Below the pieces are notes generated by a model, which was not told the origin of the DNA, did not search any database, and saw only the letters and a program-made list of their open reading frames with translations. Source: JAZGAE01 sp036475545 (GTDB lineage: Bacteria > Pseudomonadota > Alphaproteobacteria > DATDPM01). From it: DNA of 7,591 nucleotides. This document shows positions 1 through 7,591 of this stretch, in pieces (position 1 is the first letter of the stretch; each line of letters begins with the position of its first letter). The DNA lies in contig JAZGAE010000162.1 in assembly GCA_036475545.1 (NCBI GenBank), positions 1-7,591 on the forward strand, read 5' to 3'. The translations under genes and the position numbers were made by a program.

Positions 1-831
1 CCCCGGCGTCACCGTCCGGTCGGGCATCAGGCGCCAGCGCCCGGCCTCGTCGCCGACGGCGGCGCCCAACAGCTCGTTGTCGAGATAGACCTGCAGCCGC
101 GCGCCCGGCACCGTCCGGCCGCCGAGCACGAGCCTGCCGGCGTCGTCGTAGTCCACGACGTCGAGGCTCAGAGCGGCGGCCCCCGCGGGCGCGGGTTCGC
201 CCGAGGCCGTGGGCGCCTGGAGAACGACGGTCGGCTGCGAGCGGTCTTTCGGTATCTTGAGCGCGAGGATATCGGAGGGCCCCGTGACCTCCCGCCCGGC
301 GATGTCCTTGCCCACCTCCGGCAGCAACAGGACCACGGTGGATTCGGATTCCAGCGCCCCGCCGCCGGGCAGCTGCACGGTCAGGCTCAACTCCACGCTG
401 CCGGGGGAAAACGGCTCTTCCGGCATCCACACCCATTCGCCCCGGGCGTCCGCCGTAACCCGGCCGATCTCTTCGCCGCGATTGTAGATCGTGACCTCGG
501 CACCCGGCGCGGCGCGGCCCGCGATGACCGCCTCGCCCTTGGGTCCGATGCGCACGACGTCGAAAGAGGGCGCCGGCACCGCGGCCGGGCCAGGGGGCCC
601 CGCCTCGAGACCAGGAGGCGCCGTCTCCGGGAGGGCCGCCATCTCGCTCGGCGCTTCCCCCGGCGACGCGGGTTCTCCGGGCCGGGCGCCAGCCTCGGTG
701 CTCGCCTCCGAGGGCGCCTGGGCGCCCTCGCCCCCCGGCCCCACTTGGGTCGAGCGGTAGCTGAACGCGATCGCCAAGAAGACGACCACGAGCCCGATTA
801 TACCGATGAGGACGACCCGTTTCACGCGCAC
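1..831 (-). CDS. Membrane-anchored Ig-like repeat protein, probably LysM family (C-terminus outside window)
   Basis: An uninterrupted minus-strand frame of 277 codons runs from a GTG at 829-831 to the window edge, so the C-terminus is missing. A second in-frame GTG at 823-825 is an equally possible start; neither has a convincing ribosome binding site, and an in-frame stop at 865-867 limits upstream extension. Residues 1-6 are basic and residues 7-23 form one hydrophobic segment, which suggests an N-terminal membrane anchor with the rest in the periplasm. Residues 28-88 are a linker rich in Pro, Gly, Ala and Glu. Two related beta-rich units follow, starting near residues 90 and 223. Each reads as 'DVV...G...G...PGA.(L/V).(V/I)Y....(L/I)G....D..G.W...P', an Ig-like pattern. 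Proteins of this form in alphaproteobacteria often end in a LysM peptidoglycan-binding domain; that part would lie beyond base 1, so the LysM assignment is inference. The gene is divergent from the LOG-family gene. Confidence 0.8.
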   Translation of the reverse strand, partial: MRVKRVVLIGIIGLVVVFLAIAFSYRSTQVGPGGEGAQAPSEASTEAGARPGEPASPGEAPSEMAALPETAPPGLEAGPPGPAAVPAPSFDVVRIGPKGEAVIAGRAAPGAEVTIYNRGEEIGRVTADARGEWVWMPEEPFSPGSVELSLTVQLPGGGALESESTVVLLLPEVGKDIAGREVTGPSDILALKIPKDRSQPTVVLQAPTASGEPAPAGAAALSLDVVDYDDAGRLVLGGRTVPGARLQVYLDNELLGAAVGDEAGRWRLMPDRTVTPG

Positions 832-1025
832 CCGCGAGACGCTGCAGGAAACCTGAAGCCTACCCTAATACGGGCCCAGCGGCGATGCAATGCGGCCGGG
901 CCGGCACTCTCCGGCGAGCGCCCGGCGCCCGTCGCGGGCTCGCCAATGGCCGCCCTCTTGTCGTATGGTCGGCCCCGCCGAGGGTTGCCGCCCTTGGCCG
1001 GCGGAGTTTCTCACCGGGGGCATCG
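832..1025. other. Divergent intergenic region
   Basis: This 194-bp gap separates the minus-strand Ig-like protein gene from the plus-strand LOG-family gene, so both promoters should lie here. I see only weak candidates. On the minus strand a TATTAG hexamer at 865-870 could be a -10 element, but no good -35 element sits at the right distance. On the plus strand a TATGGT at 964-969 also lacks a partner. Frames that cross the gap do not resemble known proteins. The only clear signal is the GGGGG at 1016-1020, five bases before the LOG-family start codon. Confidence 0.6.
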
Positions 1026-1610
1026 ATGACCACGGTCCGATCGCTTTGCGTCTACTGCGGTTCCTCCAGCCGAGTCGCCCCGCACCACTTCGAGGCCGCC
1101 TCCCGGCTGGGCGCGATTCTGGCCCAGCGTCGAATACGATTGATCTTCGGCGGCGGGCACGTGGGCCTCATGGGGCTGATGGCCGACGCCGCGCTGGCCG
1201 GCGGCGGCGAGGTGATCGGGGTGATCCCCGATTTCATCGAGGATCTCGAGGTGGCCCACCCCGATGTGACCGAGCTCGTCGTGGTCGACAGCATGCACGC
1301 GCGCAAGCAGAAGATGTTCGAGCTCGCCGACGCCTTCGCGGTCCTTCCGGGCGGCTTGGGCACGCTGGACGAGACGTTGGAGATCATCACCTGGAAACAG
1401 CTCAACATCCACGACAAGCCCATCGTCCTCGTCGACGTCGAGGGCTACTGGGCGCCGCTCAGGGGCCTCATCGACAAGCTCGTCGACGAAGGGTTCGCCG
1501 GCCCCGACGCGCTCAACTTCTTCACCGTGGTGACCCGGGTCGAGGACGTGCTCCCCGCCCTTGCCCGCGCGCCCGAGCTGGCGATCGAGCCGGAACCCAG
1601 CCACATCTGA
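1026..1610 (+). CDS. LOG-family (TIGR00730) Rossmann-fold nucleotide hydrolase
   Basis: This encodes a 194-residue cytosolic protein of the LOG ('lonely guy') family, once called lysine-decarboxylase-like. Characterised members hydrolyse the N-glycosidic bond of nucleoside 5'-monophosphates, releasing ribose 5-phosphate; some act on cytokinin ribotides. The N-terminal strand contains CVYCGSS (residues 8-14). A glycine-rich loop GGGHVGLMG is at 42-50, a conserved MHARK at 90-94, and the signature PGGLGTLDE at 108-116, whose Glu116 with Arg93 belongs to the expected active site. The length is normal for the family. The start is the ATG at 1026 because the conserved N-terminus begins there and GGGGG precedes it by five bases; the frame could be opened further upstream, but that part has no family similarity. 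The true substrate in this organism is unknown. The next gene, icd, lies 155 bp downstream on the same strand. Confidence 0.93.
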   Translation: MTTVRSLCVYCGSSSRVAPHHFEAASRLGAILAQRRIRLIFGGGHVGLMGLMADAALAGGGEVIGVIPDFIEDLEVAHPDVTELVVVDSMHARKQKMFELADAFAVLPGGLGTLDETLEIITWKQLNIHDKPIVLVDVEGYWAPLRGLIDKLVDEGFAGPDALNFFTVVTRVEDVLPALARAPELAIEPEPSHI

Positions 1611-1676
1611 CCGCGCTTACGCCTCGCCCGCCGCTTCCCCCTTCGCGCCCCCACCGCCATCGCGCGCGCCGACGGC

Positions 1677-1706
1677 TTGCGCGCGGGTAGGCGCGCCAGA
1701 TATGGT
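1677..1706 (+). promoter_or_regulatory. Candidate icd promoter
   Basis: TTGCGC at 1677-1682 forms part of CTTGCG, which resembles the CTTG start of many alphaproteobacterial -35 elements. It lies 18 bp before TATGGT at 1701-1706, which matches four of six bases of the -10 consensus. A start near 1713 would give a leader of about 53 bases. The -35 match is weak, so this is a suggestion only. Confidence 0.3.
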
Positions 1707-1719
1707 TCGCGCCGAACCA
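1703..1719. repeat. Perfect 7-bp inverted repeat upstream of icd
   Basis: TGGTTCG at 1703-1709 and CGAACCA at 1713-1719 are exact reverse complements around a 3-bp centre. The site overlaps the proposed -10 element and the expected transcription start of icd, the usual place for a repressor operator. It could also fold as a hairpin at the start of the mRNA. No T-tract follows, so it is unlikely to be a terminator of the gene before it. Confidence 0.6.
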
Positions 1720-1765
1720 CGCGGCGCGGCGCGCTGCGACCGCGAGCCACGGGAGCCAACTGGAA

Positions 1766-2980
1766 ATGAACAAGATCAGGGTCGCCGGCCCGGTCGTCGA
1801 GCTCGACGGCGACGAGATGACGCGGATCATCTGGCATTTCATCAAGGACAAGCTGGTCCTGCCCTACCTGGAGGTCGACCTGAAGTACTACGACCTCAGC
1901 ATCCAGAACCGCGACGCCACCGACGACCGGGTCACCGTCGAGGCGGCGCAGGCCATCAAGGAATTCGGCGTCGGCGTCAAATGCGCGACGATCACGCCCG
2001 ACGAGGCGCGGGTCAAGGAGTTCGACCTGAAGCAGATGTGGCCGTCGCCGAACGGGACGATCCGCAACATCATCGGCGGCACCGTCTTCCGCGAGCCGAT
2101 CATCTGCCAGAACGTTCCCCGGCTGGTCCCCGGCTGGACCCGGCCCATCGTGATCGGCCGTCACGCGTTCGGCGACCAGTACCGCGCCACCGACTTCTTG
2201 GTGCCGGGGCCGGGCCGCCTCACCATGACGTTCGCGCCCGCCGACGGCGGCGAGGCGGTCGAATACGAGGTCTTCGAGTTTCCCGGCCCGGGCGTCGCGC
2301 TCGGCATGTACAATCTCGACGAGTCCATCCGCGGCTTCGCGCGGTCCTGCTTCAACTACGCGCTGGAGCGCAACTGGCCGGTCTACCTGTCCACCAAGAA
2401 CACCATCCTCAAGACCTACGACGGCCGCTTCAAGAACCTGTTCCAGGAGGTGTTCGACGCCGACTATGCCGAAGCCTTCGCCGCGGCCGGCCTCACCTAC
2501 GAGCACCGCCTGATCGACGACATGGTGGCGGCGGCGCTCAAGTGGAGCGGCGGGTTCGTGTGGGCCTGCAAGAACTACGACGGCGACGTGCAGTCCGACA
2601 CCGTGGCCCAGGGGTTCGGCTCATTGGGCCTGATGACCTCGGTGCTGATGACGCCGGACGGCAAGACCGTCGAGGCCGAGGCCGCCCACGGCACGGTGAC
2701 GCGGCACTACCGCGAGTACCAGAAGGGCCGCGAGACCTCGACCAACCCGATCGCCTCGATCTTCGCCTGGACCCGGGCGCTCTGGCACCGCGCCAAGCTC
2801 GACGGGACGCCGGAGGTCGCCCGCTTCGCGGAAACCCTGGAGCGGGTCTGCACCGAGACGGTCGAGTCCGGCTCCATGACCAAGGACCTGGCGCTCCTGA
2901 TCGGCCCCGACCAGGCCTGGCTCACCACGACTGAGTTCCTCGACAAGCTGGACGAGAACCTGAGACAAGCGATGGCGTAA
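1766..2980 (+). CDS. icd: NADP-dependent isocitrate dehydrogenase
   Basis: This cytosolic TCA-cycle enzyme converts isocitrate and NADP+ to 2-oxoglutarate, CO2 and NADPH. The 404-residue protein matches the homodimeric type found in mitochondria and alphaproteobacteria rather than the E. coli type. With a one-residue offset at the metal site and beyond, the residues known from human IDH1 are present: isocitrate-binding Ser94, Arg100, Arg109 and Arg132; catalytic Tyr139 and Lys211; metal-binding Asp251, Asp274 and Asp278; and NADP-phosphate-contacting Arg313 and His314 within AAHGTVTRH. Conserved blocks include WPSPNGTIRNIIGGTVFRE (92-110), CKNYDGDVQSD (268-278) and ETSTNPIASIFAWTR (323-337). 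The ATG at 1766 begins the family N-terminus, and GGGAG stands ten bases before it. The gene converges on alaS with a 125-bp gap. Nothing looks missing or altered. Confidence 0.98.
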   Translation: MNKIRVAGPVVELDGDEMTRIIWHFIKDKLVLPYLEVDLKYYDLSIQNRDATDDRVTVEAAQAIKEFGVGVKCATITPDEARVKEFDLKQMWPSPNGTIRNIIGGTVFREPIICQNVPRLVPGWTRPIVIGRHAFGDQYRATDFLVPGPGRLTMTFAPADGGEAVEYEVFEFPGPGVALGMYNLDESIRGFARSCFNYALERNWPVYLSTKNTILKTYDGRFKNLFQEVFDADYAEAFAAAGLTYEHRLIDDMVAAALKWSGGFVWACKNYDGDVQSDTVAQGFGSLGLMTSVLMTPDGKTVEAEAAHGTVTRHYREYQKGRETSTNPIASIFAWTRALWHRAKLDGTPEVARFAETLERVCTETVESGSMTKDLALLIGPDQAWLTTTEFLDKLDENLRQAMA

Positions 2981-3105
2981 GGCCTGACGGCGGCCTGCCC
3001 TCCCCTCGCCGTGCCTCTCAAGGCCGGCTCTTATTCCATTAATTCAGAAACGATTTCCCTGTCCGGAGGGGCAGAGGGGTCGGCGATCGGCGTGGCCCGC
3101 CGCCG
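2981..3105. other. Convergent gap between icd and alaS
   Basis: Both genes end into this 125-bp gap. It has no gene and no canonical terminator with a T-tract for either strand. The middle (about 3028-3060) is an AT-rich island that stands out from the GC-rich surroundings. A small hairpin is possible at 3059-3078 (CTGTCC paired with GGGCAG, one wobble pair). The main structure is the inverted repeat at the two edges, given separately. Confidence 0.6.

Positions 3106-3111
<6 letters not shown>
2982..3111. repeat. 13-bp inverted repeat spanning the icd and alaS ends
   Basis: GCCTGACGGCGGC at 2982-2994, directly after the icd stop, is the exact reverse complement of GCCGCCGTCAGGC at 3099-3111, which contains the alaS stop codon. 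The right arm is also a local hairpin: GCCGCC at 3099-3104 pairs with GGCGGC at 3109-3114 around a GTCA loop. The left arm has a weaker one, AGGCC/GGCCT at 2980-2996. The arms could serve as transcript-end structures for the two converging genes, but there is no T-tract. Confidence 0.6.
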
Positions 3112-5766
<2,655 letters not shown>

Positions 5767-5768
5767 GT

Positions 5769-5780
5769 CCCAAATATGGG
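5769..5780 (-). promoter_or_regulatory. Small hairpin over the alaS ribosome binding region
   Basis: On the minus strand CCCATATTTGGG folds as a 4-bp stem (CCCA with TGGG) around TATT and ends three bases before the alaS ATG. The only SD-like bases (GGGA) are largely in its 3' arm, so the stem could hide the ribosome binding site. The stem is short, and its role is inference. Confidence 0.3.
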
Positions 5781-5795
5781 TGGGGAGACGGCCGC

Positions 5796-5819
5796 AAAAA
5801 GACGCGCGCTCCCGCGGTC
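5796..5819 (-). terminator. Possible attenuator-like hairpin in the alaS leader
   Basis: On the minus strand a GC-rich stem (GAC-GCG paired with CGC-GTC, one bulged C, six-base loop) is followed at once by TTTTT, about 29 bases before the alaS start codon. That is the form of a weak intrinsic terminator inside a leader. The stem has only six pairs and a bulge, and no competing antiterminator structure is obvious, so it may be chance in GC-rich DNA. Confidence 0.25.
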
Positions 5820-5897
5820 CCGCCCGCACCCGAAACGGCCCCCATGCCGGGCCGCCCTCGCCGGATCGGGTCGGGGCCTAAGTCCTGCGGGCCCTGC

Positions 5898-5927
5898 CTT
5901 TTACCGCGTGCACGGAAGGCCTGTCCA
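5898..5927 (-). promoter_or_regulatory. Candidate alaS promoter
   Basis: On the minus strand TGGACA (5922-5927, five of six matches to the -35 consensus) is followed after 18 bp by TAAAAG (5898-5903, four of six matches to the -10 consensus). It lies after the recA terminator and would give a leader of roughly 125 bases, consistent with alaS being its own transcription unit. Confidence 0.4.
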
Positions 5928-5991
5928 GATCGCCCGCCGGGCGGGGCCCTCCCGCCGTCGCAAGAGGCGGCGGCCGGACGCCCGGGACTCC

Positions 5992-6023
5992 GAAAGAAAA
6001 GCGCGCCGGGAACGCCGGCGCGC
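5992..6023 (-). terminator. Intrinsic terminator of recA
   Basis: On the minus strand, 38 bases after the recA stop, a perfect 9-bp stem GCGCGCCGG/CCGGCGCGC (6015-6023 with 6001-6009) closes a 5-base loop and runs directly into TTTTCTTTC (6000-5992). This is a textbook Rho-independent terminator and separates recA from alaS. Confidence 0.93.
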
Positions 6024-6061
6024 CTCGCACGTCTTCCGGGGAGGAACGGGGGCGGCCGCGA

Positions 6062-7168
<1,107 letters not shown>

Positions 7169-7217
7169 GGCACGTCCCCCTTCTTATCGCTGGCTGTCGC
7201 GGTATGCAATGACCCTA

Positions 7218-7245
7218 TTTGTACACGTTTTGTTCTTATTTGCAA
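7218..7245 (-). promoter_or_regulatory. recA promoter
   Basis: On the minus strand CTTGCAA (-35 hexamer TTGCAA at 7240-7245) is followed after 16 bp by TACAAA (7218-7223) as -10 element. Each hexamer matches four of six consensus bases, and the CTTG start is typical of alphaproteobacteria. It sits in an AT-rich patch in otherwise GC-rich DNA. Transcription would begin near 7211, giving a leader of about 43 bases. The LexA-like site lies within the spacer and -10 element. Confidence 0.65.
7221..7235 (-). promoter_or_regulatory. LexA-like SOS box of recA
   Basis: On the minus strand GAAC-AAAACGT-GTAC matches the alphaproteobacterial LexA direct repeat GAAC-N7-GAAC, with one mismatch in the second half-site. 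It overlaps the recA spacer and -10 element, where LexA binding would block RNA polymerase. Position, spacing and gene all fit; the mismatch means the affinity is uncertain. Confidence 0.6.
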
Positions 7246-7257
7246 GCACCAATTTCG

Positions 7258-7283
7258 CGAACGCTCGAACGCCCTCGAACGCC
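7258..7283. repeat. CGAACG direct repeats upstream of the recA promoter
   Basis: CTCGAACGCC occurs twice in perfect tandem (7264-7273 and 7274-7283), preceded by a third CGAACG at 7258-7263. The CGAACG cores start at 7258, 7266 and 7276, so the spacings are 8 and 10 bp. The array begins about 13 bp upstream of the recA -35 element. The cores contain GAAC, the LexA half-site, but none of the spacings is the required 11 bp. Confidence 0.7.
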
Positions 7284-7343
7284 CGGCCGCACCCCCGGGG
7301 CTCACGCCCAGGCACGTGGCTCCGCAACGAAGAGCAGGGGGTG

Positions 7344-7466
7344 TCAGCTCCACGGCCAGCGCCAGAACGAGATAAGCATGTGTGTTGTCATGATCGCGTT
7401 GAGCGCCATGTGAGCCGTGATCGATGGCAGGAGGGAGCCCTGGCATTGCCGGGCCCGGCCGCTCAC
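7344..7466 (-). pseudogene. Possible remnant of a CPBP-family membrane protease gene
   Basis: A 40-codon frame opens with a GTG that overlaps the cckA stop (GTGA) and ends at TGA 7344-7346. Its last 31 residues, from 7439, contain SLLPSITAHMALNAI. This resembles the C-terminal motif of CPBP (CAAX protease/bacteriocin-processing, Abi) proteins, typically a 'GSLLPAILAHALFN'-like segment with the HxxxN motif (here His and Asn in HMALN), followed by a hydrophobic stretch. The other CPBP motifs (EExxxR and FxxxH) are absent, and the region where they should lie is occupied by cckA, so a full gene cannot be present. It may be the decayed 3' end of a lost gene, a tiny expressed frame, or a chance match. 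The residue pattern is seen; the family link is my recognition without an alignment. Confidence 0.35.
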
Positions 7467-7591
7467 GCCGCCGGCAGGCGCATCACCTCTTTGACCACGC
7501 CGGCCAATTGCTCGAGGCTGAAGGGCTTGGCCAGGAAGTGGATGTCGGAGGCGCCGTCGAGGCGCTTGCGGAAGGTCTCCTCGGCGTAGCC
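7463..7591 (-). CDS. cckA: C-terminus of hybrid histidine kinase, probably CckA
   Basis: The last 42 codons and the TGA stop of a minus-strand gene are present; the rest lies beyond the right edge. The residues run GYAEETFRKRLD, then DIHFLAKPF and SLEQLAGVVKEV. This is the end of a response-regulator receiver domain: LAKPF carries the conserved lysine of the phosphorylation site, and the last helix follows. The combination 'SGYAE..F..RL.....IHFL.KPF.L.QLA..VKEV' is characteristic of CckA, the alphaproteobacterial hybrid kinase that controls the master regulator CtrA through ChpT. Another hybrid kinase with a similar receiver end cannot be excluded from so short a piece, but cckA next to recA fits the alphaproteobacterial context. 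Confidence 0.8.
   Translation of the reverse strand, partial: GYAEETFRKRLDGASDIHFLAKPFSLEQLAGVVKEVMRLPAA

Larger units (their letters stand above)
1611..1765 (+). other. Spacer between the LOG-family gene and icd
   Basis: This 155-bp spacer contains no supported gene and no T-tract terminator after the LOG-family gene, so read-through into icd is possible. It holds a weak promoter-like pair (TTGCGC at 1677-1682, TATGGT at 1701-1706, 18-bp spacer) and a perfect palindrome at 1703-1719. The likely icd ribosome binding site is GGGAG at 1751-1755, ten bases before the ATG. Confidence 0.55.
5767..6061 (-). other. recA-alaS spacer and alaS leader
   Basis: This 295-bp spacer contains no supported gene; the frames crossing it are arginine- and proline-rich with no recognisable similarity. 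Read along the minus strand, it holds in order: the recA terminator (6023-5992), a GC-rich stretch with possible hairpins, a candidate alaS promoter (5927-5898), a hairpin followed by five T (5819-5796), and a small hairpin over the only SD-like sequence next to the alaS start (5780-5769). Confidence 0.65.
7169..7462 (-). other. Spacer between cckA and recA
   Basis: From cckA towards recA this 294-bp spacer holds a 12-bp palindrome GCCGGGCCCGGC (7448-7459) just past the cckA stop, the CPBP-like remnant, an inverted pair CACCCCC/GGGGGTG (7290-7296 with 7337-7343), the CGAACG repeats and the recA promoter. No stem with a T-tract follows cckA, so its termination site is not evident. A frame of about 110 codons crosses the spacer and enters recA in another frame; it shows no protein-like features. 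Confidence 0.6.

Noticed and set aside
885..1025. Upstream extension of the LOG-family protein by 47 codons
   Set aside because: The family N-terminus begins at the ATG at 1026, which has a good ribosome binding site; the extension is arginine-rich and unlike LOG proteins.
1445..2506. A long minus-strand frame opposite icd and the LOG-family gene
   Set aside because: It is antisense to two well-supported genes, with biased composition and no family similarity.
5767..5829. A 21-residue N-terminal extension of alaS
   Set aside because: The conserved AlaRS N-terminus begins at the ATG at 5766, and the extension overlaps leader elements and has no similarity to the family.
7448..7459. The palindrome GCCGGGCCCGGC as a cckA terminator
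   Set aside because: It has no room for a loop without opening the stem and no T-tract after it; such GC palindromes are expected in this composition.

Overview
The window is high-GC DNA from an alphaproteobacterium, probably close to the Rhodospirillales. Three things point there. The NADP-dependent isocitrate dehydrogenase is of the mitochondrial/alphaproteobacterial type. The partial gene at the right edge ends like the receiver domain of the alphaproteobacterial cell-cycle kinase CckA. The recA promoter carries a LexA-like site built on the alphaproteobacterial GAAC-N7-GAAC pattern. The order assignment is inference from protein sequence and gene order, without a database search.

Layout from left to right: (1) the 5' part of a minus-strand gene for a membrane-anchored protein with two Ig-like repeats, probably a LysM-family envelope protein, cut by the window start (1-831); (2) a divergent intergenic region (832-1025); (3) a plus-strand LOG-family nucleotide hydrolase (1026-1610); (4) plus-strand icd (1766-2980), preceded by a perfect palindrome in its upstream region; (5) a short gap where icd and alaS converge, with a 13-bp inverted repeat spanning the two gene ends; (6) minus-strand alaS (3106-5766) with a 295-bp leader that may be regulatory; (7) minus-strand recA (6062-7168), with a clear intrinsic terminator after it and a recognisable promoter with a LexA-like site before it; (8) a 294-bp spacer holding a short reading frame that resembles the end of a CPBP-family membrane protease; (9) the last 42 codons of a probable cckA (7463-7591).

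The genes are mostly core functions: the TCA cycle (icd), translation (alaS), recombination and the SOS response (recA), and cell-cycle control (cckA). recA and alaS share a strand, but the terminator at 5992-6023 suggests separate transcription units. I see no mobile element, CRISPR array, tRNA or rRNA, and no convincing new multi-gene system. The points of interest are regulatory sequences in the gaps and the CPBP-like remnant between cckA and recA.
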